64,000 nucleotides of DNA from Pristionchus mayeri (GCA_036245805.1 BTRK01000001.1:24249087-24313086); one strand, 5' to 3'; positions 1-23,410 are shown, numbered from the stretch's first letter. The notes: generated by a model from the sequence alone, not told the origin. Numbers and translations: made by a program.

Positions 1-840
1 TACAAAATTAGGGGGTGTCTATGTTGACCATTTTTCATATCTCTGTCCTTGGACTATCGATTTGCTATGGGTGATTCTCGACTTTTCTGGACTTGGTTAT
101 TTTTGAAATATTTCGTTACTTGGTCATATTTCGGTTAAGCGTTGTCCAATCGTGCATTCAAAAAATGCAATCGATAGCTCTCAACAAGCTCTATCAATTC
201 CTCCAAGAGATTCCAATCGCTACGACTCTTCGTTTTCAAGTTATTTGATGAAAACTGTCTGAAACGGGTAAAATTGAGATATTTCAGATACAAATTGTGC
301 ATGAGAAGCGATTTCTCACTCGATTTGTATTATTAACAATGTTTTTAGACATTTGTGATCTAGTTTCAATATATTATAATAGGCAGAAACCCGATATACC
401 CACGTGCAACACGTGAACTGTGATTATCACACCTCCATTTTGGATTAAATAAGATAATTAAATAAGATAATTGCATGAATTTGAGCGGGAATGAAATGAA
501 AAATGATTAACAATGTCCAAAAACATTGTTAAGATACAAATCGAGTGAGAAATCGCTTCTCATGCACAATTTGTATCTGAAATATCTCAATTTTACCCGT
601 TTCAGACAGTTTTCATCAAATAACTTGAAAACGAAGAGTCGTAGCGATTGGAATCTCTGAGAAGAATTGATAGAGCTTGTTGAGAGCTATCGATTGCATT
701 TTTTGAATGCACGATTGGACAACGTTGAACCGAAATATGACCAAGTAAGTCCAGAAAAGTCGAGAATCACCCATAGCAAATCGATAGTCCAAGGACAGAG
801 ATATGAAAAATGGTCAACATAGACACCCCCTAATTTTGTA
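1..840. repeat. Large foldback inverted repeat
   Basis: Bases 1 to about 350 are repeated in reverse complement at about 512-840. Base 1 pairs with base 840 and the sequence tacaaaattagggggtgtc ends both arms. The left arm has about 20 extra bases near 95-120 that are missing from the right arm, with scattered substitutions elsewhere. The spacer (about 351-511) is AT-rich. No transposase-like reading frame is present, so it resembles a non-autonomous foldback or MITE-type element. The true left end could lie just outside the window, so a target-site duplication cannot be checked. Confidence 0.85.
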
Positions 841-1377
841 TGGAGATTCCATATTAAGAATAAAAACGATGGTGTTTTTGGTATGCGAAGCCAAAAAAAT
901 CGATATTTTTATCACGAAATTCAGTTTTTCGCAATTTTCACTATGAAGACTTGATTTGGCCGTTGGTCCTACGTTGAGGAAGTTGTAGATCTCTCGATTC
1001 TGAGCAAAATGCAAAAAAAAGTTTTCTGTACGATCAAAATTGACTGAAATACGTCAATTTATCACAGTAGATCACAAAAATCGATAATGTGCAGATTTCA
1101 CCAAAATAAGTTGGTTGGTCATCTTCTGACCCCCAATGGTGTCCATCAACCAAGTTTAATCGAAATCTGAGATACAAAATATTTCCTAGTAGCCAAACGA
1201 GCCAGTTTTCCAACACTTTTACAGGAGATCCGTGTTATATGTTTTTACCGAAATTTTTTTTTGTTTTTTAATCTAGCTGTGGTACTTATTTTCCGTTTGG
1301 TTTTCGTTCTGGAGTGTAACAAGAGAGTCTCCGATCACATTTTGCTAACGAATTCTTATAATTTTTGAGAAGCATAA
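841..1377. other. Intergenic, upstream of sphingomyelin synthase
   Basis: AT-rich sequence with no supported coding exon. It must hold the promoter and 5' leader of the gene starting at 1378. Only short minus-strand reading frames occur and they look like chance. No clear TATA or spliced-leader acceptor was pinned down. Confidence 0.5.
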
Positions 1378-3436
1378 ATGCAAGAATTTAAAGTTAGAAT
1401 TGATATGATGAGTGATCTGAATGAGTTGCCTTTGAGTGGTCGTTCGGTGGTCGAGTCTGTCTCCAGCTACGAAGTCCACTCTTATGCACTTCTCACGAGA
1501 GATGAAATTATTCGAACTGTGAGTTCACTTCCATTCATTCATGCTTACGGTAGATATCAATTGGCATCGAGTGGACAGCTTACTTTTGTCCTATCACCCA
1601 TAATGTCAGAAGTAAACGAGTATTGAATAAAGGATTGATGTGGTTGTGTCAGGTGGAGTCTCCGGACACTCCAGGGAAGGCGGTGCTCAAGTTGGCGATC
1701 GCATTCTCCTACTGTCTCCTCTCCCTCCTCATAACTGCATTCGTGATGGTTCTCGTGCACGATCGAGTGCCCGGTGAGTCAGAGAGCAGAGCTCGTAGAC
1801 ATCTATTGACGGAGGGGGGGGGGGGGGTATATTGGCGGCACTACGTAGGATGATGACCGTCGGATGATAACCAAAAAATTTTACCCTTCTGTAGTATTTT
1901 CGCAGTATTATTTCTTTAAGTTTGGGAATTTAATGTGGAGATATGGGGAAGGGTGTTCTTTTGGTTATCATTTGACGGTGATCATCCGACCTAGTGCCAT
2001 ATTGACTGCTTCTCACCATTCTCTCCACTTGGCCACACTTGACAACATGGGTTGCAGACATGAAGATGTATCCTCCCCTGCCCGACATCGTCCTCGACAA
2101 TCTTCCCCTCATTCCATGGGCATTCCAAATGTGCGAATTGATCGGAGTTGTCTTGTGTGCAGTCTGGTTCATCATCCTCTTCTTCCACAAGCACAGGTAA
2201 ATACTCCAACTATGCCCACGAGATTATCAGCTAATGTTTTAGCATTGGTCTATTGAAAAAAATGGCGAAATTAAAAAGCAAGGGGTGTGTTGCTTTTGTA
2301 CATGGGATTGTCTACGTGGTAACTTACGGTCATCGTTAAATTAAGTCAATGAAGAATAAGAACGAAATTTATTTTAAATTGTGGAATTTTTCTTCCTCTA
2401 CCCCCACTCTCCCTTTCTCAGAGTGGTAATCGCCCGTCGTATGTTCTCCCTCGTGGGTACGGTCTTTCTCCTCCGATGCATCACCATGATGATCACTTCT
2501 CTCTCCGTTCCCGGAGTGCATCTCGAGTGTAGAGCAAAGGTATTCCATTACCGTACTACATGATGAGCTACAGTTTCCCCTCTGTTTCCAGAACCATGGT
2601 TCGTTGTGGGAAAAAATGGTGGAGGCATACCATATCTGGTCCAACTTCGGAATGAGCATACAGGTACCGCCCTTTGTTTGTCAATCAAATTCACTCTTGC
2701 TTACCTCACGTATCTGTTTCAGGGTGTTCGTTCATGTGGAGACTACATGTTCTCGGGCCACACTACTGCCATTACCCTGCTCAATCACTTCATTACCGAG
2801 TGTGAGTACTCTGCTATCGATTGACCGGAGTTACGGTAGATTATCGATTCGATTCGTAGACACTCCCTCGTCATGGTCCTTCTTACACACGACGACTTGG
2901 GTGCTCAACCTCTTCGGTAGGTTTCTGATCGTCATCTACCGTACCCTCGTTCTTCCGTTCAGGAGTCTTCTTCATCCTGGCTGGTCACGAGCACTACTCG
3001 ATCGATGTCTTCGTCGCATTCTACATCTCATCCAGAATGTTCCTCTACTATCACACGTGAGTCTCTCCCGGAGTTCGGTATTTCTTTCCCTGAGTGGGAG
3101 TACGGTATCCCTTTCCCTGAGTAGGAGTACGGTATAACTCCCTGAGTGGTAGTACGGTATTCCTTGCAGCTACGCGTACAACCATGCCAATCTCACTCGG
3201 AACGACGATCGAATGAGATTGTGGTTCCCTCTAGGATGGTTCTTCGAGGCAGGAAGCATTGGAAGGGTACCATATTAAGTAGCATTTTCATTTAAATTAG
3301 CAACTTGTTTGAGGTACCCGATGAGTTCGAGTTTCCCATAAGGATTAGGAAGAAGAAAACTCCTGAGTCAATGAAGAATGACGAAGTGAATAATCAAGAG
3401 AAGAAGGAGAAAGATAAGAAGAAAAAGAAGAATTAG
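1378..3436 (+). CDS. sms: Sphingomyelin synthase (SMS family)
   Basis: Transfers phosphocholine from phosphatidylcholine to ceramide in the Golgi or plasma membrane. Ten exons keep frame: 1378-1518, 1653-1773, 2058-2196, 2422-2539, 2592-2663, 2723-2801, 2860-2916, 2963-3056, 3170-3266, 3314-3436 (346 aa). Visible family signatures are [18 protein letters not shown] near the first extracellular loop, [26 protein letters not shown] (first catalytic His) and [13 protein letters not shown] (second catalytic His and Asp). Hydrophobic segments fit six membrane helices. The C-terminus is a Lys-rich cytosolic tail. The N-terminal exon is the least certain: its start is the first ATG in frame, and a gtgagt donor gives the right phase. 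The last intron ends in GAG. The gene converges on the RNA polymerase II gene. AATAAA signals lie at 3746-3755. Confidence 0.9.
1848..1997. repeat. Imperfect inverted repeat in sms intron 2
   Basis: ggatgatgaccgtc and gatgataaccaaaa at 1848-1880 are matched in reverse complement at about 1955-1995 (ttttggttatcat, gacggtgatcatcc). The spacer is about 75 nt. It could be a small MITE or an RNA hairpin in the intron. A run of 12 G lies just upstream, near 1815. Confidence 0.7.
3063..3162 (+). repeat. Tandem repeat in sms intron 8
   Basis: About four copies of a roughly 28-nt unit built on ccctgagtgggagtacggta fill the intron just before the 3' splice site at 3169. Copies differ by a few bases. 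Each carries the tacggta core that recurs in many introns of this window. Confidence 0.7.
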
Positions 3437-4130
3437 AACAATTTTCCTCGTTTGTTAGTCAGTTGATTTATCCCCTCTCACATATTCTATTCTTCTCTAA
3501 TTCGTGTCTCTGCTTGAATCGGGTTAGGCTCAGTATCACTAATTTATGGAAGTTGCCAATGTTTGACAATGATTTCCTTCTCAGGTAGCCCATCTCTCCA
3601 CTCAAATTCAGCTTTGACTTTAACCCTCCTATCAAACACACTTTAATTATGTGCCTTCATTAGCTAATAATAATAACATTTGAAGATAAATTACGCAAAC
3701 GCATCCGACAGTATCAATTCATTTAATGAATGAAAATGCGGTGGCAATAAATAAAATGTAAACAAAAACCAGGGAGTATCAAAACAGATATCTGAGGGGA
3801 GGACTGAGAACATTGCAAATGGGAACATGAAACGATACTCAGCTACGGGGTACAATCAAGAGTTGATTTTCTATCCACTCATATTTTTACACGTTTTCAT
3901 CTATTTTAAGCTGAAAGATATAACATTTTCAAGAATAAGAGATAACAGAACGATAGAACGAGAACAATGATGACTGATTATGTATTTAAAAAGAATGGAT
4001 TCGACGAAAACGAGTCTACCGTATTATGGGGACTACAAATCGGGGGAATGAATGCTTCTAAAATTAGACACCGATATACAATTATCAAATGAGACGAATC
4101 AAAGTGATCTATGCTCGACTCCTCGCCTGT
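3437..4130. other. Convergent intergenic region
   Basis: Lies between the 3' ends of sphingomyelin synthase (+) and RNA polymerase II subunit 1 (-). It is AT-rich with overlapping AATAAA signals on the plus strand at 3746-3755, about 310 nt past the sms stop. No coding exon is supported. Confidence 0.6.
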
Positions 4131-15270
<11,140 letters not shown>

Positions 15271-15402
15271 AGCTTAAAATATAGCGTTATAATGAAAAAC
15301 GATTTCCGAAAGCATTCGAAATACATGACGAAGACATCACTACTCCACACTTTGTAACACCTGATAATAATAAAAAAATATATATTATACTCCACTACAT
15401 AC

Positions 15403-15500
15403 CTCAGACGGACTGGGCGATCTTTGTCGACTTCTTCCTGGGGAAAACTTGTCCGATTCTCTTGTCAAAAAGAAACGAAACGCGCAGCCTCTTCGACCAA
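15403..15500 (-). other. ama-1: Probable 5' non-coding exon of ama-1
   Basis: A 98-nt stretch is preceded on the minus strand by ttaatttgtttcag and followed by a gtatgt donor. It lies 130 nt upstream of the ama-1 ATG and has no useful reading frame into the gene. It could be a leader exon whose upstream acceptor receives a spliced leader, or a cis-spliced untranslated exon. A second acceptor-like tttaag lies just before the ATG. Confidence 0.5.
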
Positions 15501-15887
15501 CTGAAACAAATTAAACATGAAAACCGGACAAGAACAAACATCATAGGCAATAGGAGCAGTAATTAAGTGACCTATGAGAATGAAGTTTAGTGTGTTTTGA
15601 AGGATCAAAACAGCTGAGACTTTGTTTTGAAACCGGAATTAAAATTACGGGAAGGCACGCATTACAGTAACGCGGAGGGTCGACTTTTCCAGGTACACAA
15701 AATTGTCGACCTTTTCCCGGTTCTTAAACCGCGGCTCTGAGGTATTTTTCAGTCAAGGAGTTGATCGCCCATTCTTCAGTTTTCGTTAATTTTGATTTAT
15801 TTATACGTTTCTTTATATATCACATTTGACACTTACAAGATGTTCAAGTAGTTGACATACAGTGTTATTTTCTTTTCGTTTCAGAAT
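15501..15887. promoter_or_regulatory. Divergent promoter region, ama-1 and phospholipid phosphatase
   Basis: The two genes face away from each other here. The region has a GC-richer core at about 15640-15740 containing two copies of gtcgac-tttt in inverted arrangement (15682 and 15708), which could be a regulatory dyad. A strong acceptor (tcttttcgtttcag, ending 15884) sits 3 nt before the phosphatase ATG, as expected for spliced-leader addition. Confidence 0.5.
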
Positions 15888-17680
15888 ATGTCACATCAGA
15901 GGACAACATTACGAAGGGTCACCTTTTCTGGGCGATTATCTGAGGAGAGAGAGGAGCATATCACCCGCACATTGTTTCGATCATGTCTATGTATGGGACT
16001 CGACATTGGACTCGTTCTCGGCATAGGAATCACTTTCTACTATGCTCTCCAAGGGTTTGTTAATTACCTAATGAATTGTTCAATATTTATTCTCATTGCA
16101 GGTACTTCATAATCCCGGTTGAGAGGGGATTTCACTGTAGTGATGCTACCATCACCAAGTCTTGGCTGCCTAATACCATCACGAACACTCATCTCCTCAT
16201 CGTATCTCTCGGTGTCCCGTTCTTCATCATCCTCGCTTGTGAGGCCGTCCTCTTCTACGAGGTACGCTCTTATCACGCCACTATCTTTTCGTTCACCAGT
16301 AAACAGTCTTTGATGACGAATTGTTTGAGGCAACGGGGAATAATCGTATATCCAAATTCTTCTCGTCCTCAACTTTCTTCTACCTCGAGTATCTCTTGGT
16401 GTATCTCGCATGCACCATCGCTCTGGAGATCGTCAAGTGAGTTATCTTTTCTCTCTCAAATGGAAACTTCCAATTATACTCTAGATAGTTGCAATGCTCT
16501 TCGAGAAAGTATGGTGGTCTTGCGATTCAACCGGTGTAGTAACTGTTGCTACTGCAGATGTTGGGTTGGACGTCTTCGACCTCACTTTCTCGATGTGTGC
16601 AAAGTAGATTGGACTCAAGTGGACTGCAAGACTGATCCCAACACATTCATTGAGGGTTTGTCATTGATTTTGTGTAGACTTCAATACTCGTATAAATGGT
16701 GCTGATTCGGATTACGAATAACTTCAACAGTAATGTGCGCTTTTTAGACATTCCTTGTCTACAGGAGAACAAGCGTCGCATTCGATCCTCGAGAACCAGC
16801 TTCCCCTCCGGTATTCATGCTTTTAATACTTCCAATTTTTCGTAAATTCACAGACCTTTACAAGTAACAACTAGAACTAAACTATGCTGGATTATTTTTC
16901 TTTGTATGCACATTTCATTGATACTCTGAGAAGCATGTAATTTTATTGAATGAAAATTGCCCAGTGGGATTTTGCCGAGGCAATTCCACTGTATATTCTG
17001 ATATATCTTTAGTAATAGTGGAAATTGAGGTCATACCTGTGCAGCAGTCTTCTTCTGGATGTGGATGGTACTCTATCTCAAGGGAATCACGAGGTTCAAA
17101 AGATTACTTCTTCTTTTAATTATATGCGTAAATTTGTCAAACGTAAGGAATGCGTGTTCAATTGATACATCCAAAAACCTCGGAGCTATGCTTCGATGAT
17201 GATTATTTGTGCATCACTTTCGTAATTCTTTGATTGGTGATGCTACACCATTCCGAAGAAATGGATGGTCACTTCGGATGTTTGCAGGGCGTCAAGCAGT
17301 CGTTCCCTCTACTGGCTGAAGGTGCTGCTGCTGACTCTCTTCACTTCGTGGACTGTGGTGTGTGCAGTCACGAGAGTCACTGACAACTGGCACCATCCCA
17401 CCGATGTACTCGGTATGTTATTCATTCATTATTCCATCGGTGGACACCATGTAAAGGGATTAAAATGTTTTTTATAAGTCAGTATTTTTACTTCTTATTT
17501 TTGTTTTGTTAACAGTGGTTCTGCGCTCGATAAATAAATGAGGTAAATAATGCAAATGTTGAAGGTGGTTTTATTCTGGCCCTTGCGTTCGTCATTCCAT
17601 ACTTCGGTCGTGGTCACTTCAAGGCAGACTCAGTCTACTCACTCAGAGAAATTTCCCCGCCCAGAGTTCACTTTGAGTAG
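15888..17680 (+). CDS. Phospholipid phosphatase (PAP2/LPP family)
   Basis: Integral membrane enzyme that dephosphorylates phosphatidic acid, lysophosphatidic acid and related lipid phosphates. Eight exons keep frame (15888-16054, 16102-16261, 16330-16436, 16558-16655, 16748-16810, 17030-17093, 17288-17412, 17565-17680; 299 aa). The three PAP2 motifs are present: KCWVGRLRPHFLDVC (C1), SFPSGHTC (C2, catalytic-pocket His) and TRVTDNWHHPTDVLGG (C3, catalytic His and Asp). Six hydrophobic segments fit the family. Introns 2 and 5 end in GAG and the last one in AAG; these are needed to keep frame. The ATG follows a trans-splice-type acceptor. AATAAA at 17921 lies about 240 nt past the stop. The methyltransferase gene follows in the same direction. 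Confidence 0.92.
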
Positions 17681-18024
17681 ATACTTCATTCATTTTTCTT
17701 CTTCTAAGAGATTAAGTTATTACTAAATATACCTCTATTTATCCGTGGAATGTGCTGTATCTTGTCACGTCCTTCACGAATCTTTAAATCGCATTTCCGA
17801 GATGTTCATTATATATGTAATGTTAAGCTATTGTGACGTTGCAATCTGGGTCAAGTTTTAGCCAAATGTGATATGAGTAACCGCAGGAAGTATTGTGATA
17901 TAAGCAAATGGTGTTTATTGAATAAATCATTCTCTTAATGCTCTCTCAAATATCGTTTTGACTGGTTTTACTCTGTACTGTGATACCTTATAATCATAAA
18001 CGACAGGAGAAGGGAATTCTCAGA
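17681..18024 (+). promoter_or_regulatory. Intercistronic region with polyA signal and trans-splice acceptor
   Basis: AATAAA at 17921-17926 is followed about 97 nt later by the acceptor gggaattctcag, ending at 18023, one base before the next ATG. This spacing matches nematode SL2 operons, where the downstream gene is trans-spliced about 100 nt after the upstream polyA signal. Confidence 0.55.
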
Positions 18025-19673
18025 ATGGGAAAGACACTGAAAAAGGCGCAGAGAGACTTCGAGTCCTCACTCCAAGGAATCGACCCGAAATGTGAGAAGG
18101 ATCATTCTCTGATAGAGTAATGGGTATTCGCTCAGCGATTCCTTCGTTCCTCCAATGGATCGGGGACACTTATCTGGACGAGTCCCCTTCCAAACCGAAG
18201 TTCATCGAAGACGCTAATCTATCTCTCAGGGAAATGGCCCAGCACATCAAGTTGAAGGTATCCTCTTGCTGAAGGAAGAGAGAGAGAGAAAGAGAGGGAT
18301 TGCAGGTGCCCATCACGGCAGTTCTCTCCTCCGAGAAGGTCGCGTGTCCGAAGGAGGGACACGACTCAGACTGCAGGGAGGACATCACAGTCAGTCCCCC
18401 TCCTCCCATCTCCCCCCTCCCCTCCCCCCTCCTCCATTGATCCTCAGGTGAACGTGGACTGTTTCCTGTACGAGGAGGACGAAGTGGATGACCTAGTGAA
18501 GGAGGGAAAGTTGTCTCGATCCTATTGTGTAGACTGTAATGGGAGGAATATCAAGTGAGTCCTCTCCCTCTACGGGATGCCATCGATGCTTGCAGACCCC
18601 TCACTTTCATCTCTCATTCTCTCTCCATTCCCCAGTTGGAGTTCATGTTCACCAAAGCAGTTCCACTCGCCAAAAAAGCGGAAGGGTATTATATTTTATT
18701 GATGATTACAATTTTTCGAATGTACGTTTGGACACTTCAGTGTCCTTGTAATCCACCGATCCAAATTGGTTTACACGATTGTTTGTATTTGTATGATCCA
18801 CTCCAGATTCCGAGTGGTCGACATCGGTTCTCGCTTCGGGAGTATCTGCGCTGCAGCTAATCTATTCAGGTTGCCATCCATCTGTCGTCGAATCGTATTA
18901 AAATATTGATTTTGAGTCGAGGTAAAGCGCACGTCACTGGCATCGAAATCAACGAGGATCTGTGCAAGCTGCAGGTGAGGAAGAGATCCCTGTGGATGAG
19001 TACGGAAGTGATTGCAGAACGAACTGATCTCATCCTTCACTCTCGCCCATATTGATATTCTCAATTCGGATGTTAGGAATCAAGCAGAGGTTAGTCACTG
19101 CCCACTCATTGATCCATCTCTGCTTCTCTCTTTCAGGTGATCTCGAAGGCGGATCTGATCGTGATGAACAACGTCTTCAGCTTCTTTATGAGCGACGATG
19201 AGCAGGCGAGTCTCCTCTCCACTACCAGATGGATCCTCGATGGAGGAACTTCTGCAGGTCTCGTGCTGGTCTTTCCTCTACTCTCACATCCGACCGGGTT
19301 GTCTTCTCATCCACAATCCAGCCATTGATATCACCACGAGCCATCTGCAGATGCCATTTGATGTGAAGAAGTGGTTGAAGAGGGTCAGTTGCTTATTCTT
19401 GGTCTCTTCATCGGTAGAATATCCCTCTTACGATCGATACTGGCTGGGAGTTGTTCTTTTCCTCAGAAGAACATTCGGTCGCTGGCTGCTGATTTCTGTG
19501 GATCGGATGAGGAATTATTCGAGGACATTACCACTCTCGATCTATATGAGGTGAGCACTCCACTCTCTTTATTTGGATGGATGGCCTGTGCAATGGTCTC
19601 CTTTAGTAGCATCTCTTTCTCTTTCTTTGCTTCATCTTCGTTACTGTTGCAGGTGCTCCCTCTTTCGTCATGA
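18025..19673 (+). CDS. SAM-dependent methyltransferase-like protein
   Basis: Twelve exons keep frame to a 324-residue protein (18025-18091, 18136-18257, 18306-18389, 18448-18554, 18596-18685, 18807-18869, 18917-18974, 19018-19089, 19137-19205, 19246-19383, 19467-19550, 19653-19673). A class I Rossmann methyltransferase core is visible: VVDIGSRFGS (motif I, SAM-binding loop), GIEINEDLCKLQ (acidic end of strand 2), ADLIVMNNVFSFF (motif IV region) and PGCLLIHNPAI (motif VI). An N-terminal region of about 130 residues contains paired Cys (ACPKEGHDSDC, YCVDCNGRN). The substrate is not evident. The junction at 19206-19245 reads best as a 40-nt GC-AG intron. The gene probably shares an operon with the upstream lipid phosphatase. 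Confidence 0.8.
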
Positions 19674-20345
19674 ATTCAGTAGCAATCTCTTTTTTTTGTA
19701 TCCCCTTGATATTTCCTTTCGTTCTGAACATTGAAAGGAAGTTTATATGAAGGTACATCATTATGTGACTGTTTTTTCCTTCATCTGTTGATTTATCTGT
19801 TGCCTTTTGGATAAACGCCTGTGGTTTTATTTATTTTACAAAAATTAAAAAATATATATTTGTGAAGAGAACGAAATGTTGGGTAGGACGGGAATGAATC
19901 TGCCACTATCCTGTCTATCCTTCATCTCGAGAATCAGGGAAATGAGGAATCATTAGATAAAATCATTAGAGTCTCATTTACATTTTCTTACCCCCAGTAT
20001 TTTGTAAACAGTACTGCAATAGAATGCTCTCTCACATATTCGGGCTCTCTTGCTCCTCTACATAGATGTCTGCAGTTCAAAGGGCCGAAACATGAAACGT
20101 CAAATCTTTTTTATCATGGATGCATCCTTGATTATCAAGTAAAGGAAGAAGCGCGAAACTCGTAGTGTGCAGGAAAGGGAAGAATACCAGAGAGGAAGGG
20201 ATACCCGAGAAGAAGGAGTGGAATGAAGAGAAGGAATGGAGTGATTGACTCGAGAGAAGAGAAATGGCTAAGATTCGATATTTGGTGAAGAGGGGAATGA
20301 GACACGTAGAATGAGTGGATTGGCACCTATGAGGATGGGAGTTAG
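19674..20345. other. Convergent intergenic region
   Basis: 3' flank of the methyltransferase (+) and of the GPCR (-). AT-rich at 19680-20000, purine-rich from 20150. No supported coding exon; short frames here look accidental. Confidence 0.5.
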
Positions 20346-23300
20346 TCAGACCAATTGGGAGTGAAGGGAAGGGAAACAACGGAGAGGTGGGGAGACGATG
20401 AGGGATTGCCGTTCCAACTGTGCTAGAAGCTGATCCTGATCCATATCTGTTGCACCTGAACACGAACTATCGATTGATCCTCGATCGATCTATCGTACCT
20501 CCTCCTCCATTAGTCCGTTGCCCTCCCGATCCTGATGAGGTTCCATTCGCCGTGGGATACCTCACTAGAAGGGGTGAACTGTAATAGTGACGGTGAGTAC
20601 GGTAGCGAGGATGATTGATTACTGACTCTCGGAAGGAGGAAGTCTTCATATTTCTTCTCGAGATAGTGGTAGTTCTCTCTCCATTCTTGGTTGTCAAATA
20701 GGCAGTGGTGAAGGAAGAAGGACCACACATGCTCACCATGTCCTGATAGATCAACTAATTATTCAAGTTGTTCTTATCATAAGTAAGTAACTAATGTTCT
20801 ATCTTCCTAACGCTGACACTATGTTCCCAGTGGCCCCTAAGTGATGCGATGCATGTACTGACTGGTTCAGTTCTGTTGACAGCCTTGTAGAGTGCCATTC
20901 CAATGGGAGTGGAGACGAGTAATCTCCTACATGATTGACGGAATCTCTTCCCCCACACGAGGAAAACCCAGAAGTTAGAGGAACAATTGAGAACGAGCAG
21001 GAAATTGGAGAGATCGACGAAGAGAGATGCCCATTGAGACGCCATGAACTCATTTGCACCCACCAACTGAAAGATGATCTTTGATCTCTCGAAGAACTCT
21101 GATATCACTCACATGTTCCATCACATCGACGATGGTGGGCAGAATATCAGAGATGAGGAATTTGGCGATGACCAAGACGAGCATTATGTTAGACTTGTGC
21201 TCTTTCCTGGAGAGAGAAGACTATTTCGTGGTGAAGGAGCTATTTATGATCTCCCCTTTTCACACCTCCCTCTATTTCTAAATGACTTCACTCTCCACAG
21301 TTTACTCCTTGTCTCTCCACTTACTCAATTTCTACGGATCAATGTTCATAGTTTTCACGGGTATAAAGAATGACAAAACAAGTAGAGAATGATTTCTGAC
21401 CGGGTGAAATTGGGTTTCCTATTCCTCGAGTCGACGTCGAGTGCTGGTTGGCAGAGTGATTTCCTCTTGGCGATCGCTGCTCTCAGGGCGAAAGAAATGC
21501 GAACAGTGAGGGCGAAGAGAAGAAGACAGGGACAGAGAGTGACGAAGAGAGTCGCCAGCACCACGTGGTACACCGACCAGTACACTCGGTTCTCAAAGGA
21601 ATTCAGTTATGAGAATGACAAGATCTGACTACCAGGGGAGAGCTCGATCTATCTTTAGAGATATACCGTCCTCATCCCCCACCATCAATCAATACTTGGT
21701 ACCGTTCAGACTTCCCCACATATGTCATCGTCTTTCTCTCTTTGTTTTGGGTAGTTGTTGCTTCCCTTCACGAATGGAGAAGACGGGAAATGGAGGAGGA
21801 AGAGGGGAAGAAGGAGCGAGGAGGGAGGAGGGAGGAGGGGAGGAGGAGGGGGGAGGGAGGGAGGGAGGGGAGGAGAGGACAGGAGAGATCCGAGAACGTG
21901 CGAGCTACGGTGAATGACTATTTGTGAAATGGATCCCCTCTCTCCTCCCACTCACTTCACATGGACTTCGACGCCACTCACGAGACTTGTTTCGGGTGTG
22001 AGAATTAGATGTTTTCCTAGCATCTTTCAGAGGAAGACACTTCATTTCCCCGAAGAATGAGAAGGGAAGAGGTCCTTCCCCCTCCACCCTCCCGATCACT
22101 CCTCACCTCGAATAGACTCGTTCTGTCGACGAGTGCGAATGTAGCATTGAGAGAGTAGTCGTATTCCTCTCTCACGTAAACTTCGAAGAATCGAGGAGCG
22201 GAGAAGAGAGTGGCCATCAACGAGACAGCTATCATCAGACGACGGACTCGACTGCAATCCATTCTCTACCTTTATCCCCTGTCTAGAAGACTCAGTCCGA
22301 GTCATTGGATGAACGTCAACTCGAATGGATGATGGAGTGAAGGGAGAGAGAGGAGAGGGAATCTTTGCAAGACTTATCATCCCCATCTTCTCATATGGCA
22401 GCAGTCTTTTCCACACGTAACCAAAAACATTCGAGGGACTAAATTAGCCCGAGAGGAGGCAGTGTGACGTTAGATTGGCCATGGGAGAGAGAAGGGAGAC
22501 GACCTATCTAAGTGGGTGTGCTTACCTCCTCTTCCCGAGAGCACGATGCTTCAGGGGCTGGCACAGTGCCAGATATCGATCGATTGTCAGGGTGAGAACA
22601 ACCCACACTGAACCAGTGTGAGTAGTGTTGGCGAACGTGTACACGTACGGGTAGATGTACACATAGTTGCCCTGAGACATCAATGGGGTACGGTAGAGGG
22701 ATGAGTACGTTACCTGTATGGATTGATCGCCATTGAAGAGTAGGAGTGGCAATGAGTAGAGTAGAAATGCATTGACTAGCAGGGCAGTCTGCCATACAAG
22801 AAGAGTCACCTGGGAGGAGAGATCCACTCGCTCAGTCACTAATGGCAGAAACAGCCATTTGCAAACACGACTTGCTCCAGAAATTAACATCCCTTTCCTT
22901 AACTTGAGAACGTGGGAGAAGTTTGCTTGTTTCCGGGTCTGTTCGTTCTAACCACAAACTTGTTGAGACTCACATTTTTTCGTCTCTATTGATGACCTAA
23001 CAGTTTCCTACCTTCTCATTTCTCGAACAAAACAGTCCTATGGGAATGAATGAGTGAATAAAGGGATGAATAGAGAGTGAATCTCTCACCAAGTAGTACT
23101 GAATTGCCGACATCTTCGTTCTCTCGCAATGGACGAAGATGTAGATGGAGAAGAGATTGGATATCACTCCTGGGGAGATTATCGGTCGATTTTCTCCCTT
23201 CTCTCTCTTACCAGTGACCACAAAGAAAGCTGTGAGATATCCGTTGAGCATTCTGTGAAGGAAGTCGAGGACGATTGAGATGATGTACTCGATGAAGGGA

Positions 23301-23410
23301 GGAGAAGATCCCTCAGAGGGAAGAGGAGAGGGCTCCATCGCCCTTCGAGATCGACTGGAATGGAAGGATATAGAAGTGGAGGGGGCGAACACCTTCCCTC
23401 CTCCACTCAT
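20346..23410 (-). CDS. Rhodopsin-class peptide GPCR, FMRFamide-receptor-like
   Basis: Seven-helix receptor, likely for an RFamide-type neuropeptide, in neurons or target tissue. Exons recognised: 23212-23410 (N-terminus and TM1), 23090-23169 (VISNLFSIYIF), 22714-22809 (TM2), 22526-22671 (TM3 ending LTLTIDRYLALC, the DRY box), 22107-22251 (TM4), 21401-21591 (TM5), 21113-21205 (TM6), about 20838-21066 (TM7: SNFLLVLNCSSNFWVFLVWG), then tail exons 20499-20742 and 20346-20455. The part between TM4 and TM5 (21592-22106) was not resolved; a small exon is probably there. The pattern LSNFLLVLNCSSNF followed by WGKRFR is typical of nematode FRPR/DMSR receptors. Start 23410 is the first ATG in frame; 23337 is an alternative. 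The ligand cannot be read from sequence. Confidence 0.78.

Noticed and set aside
19206..19260. Frameshift making the methyltransferase a pseudogene
   Set aside because: A 40-nt GC-AG intron restores the frame, and all other exons agree in phase.
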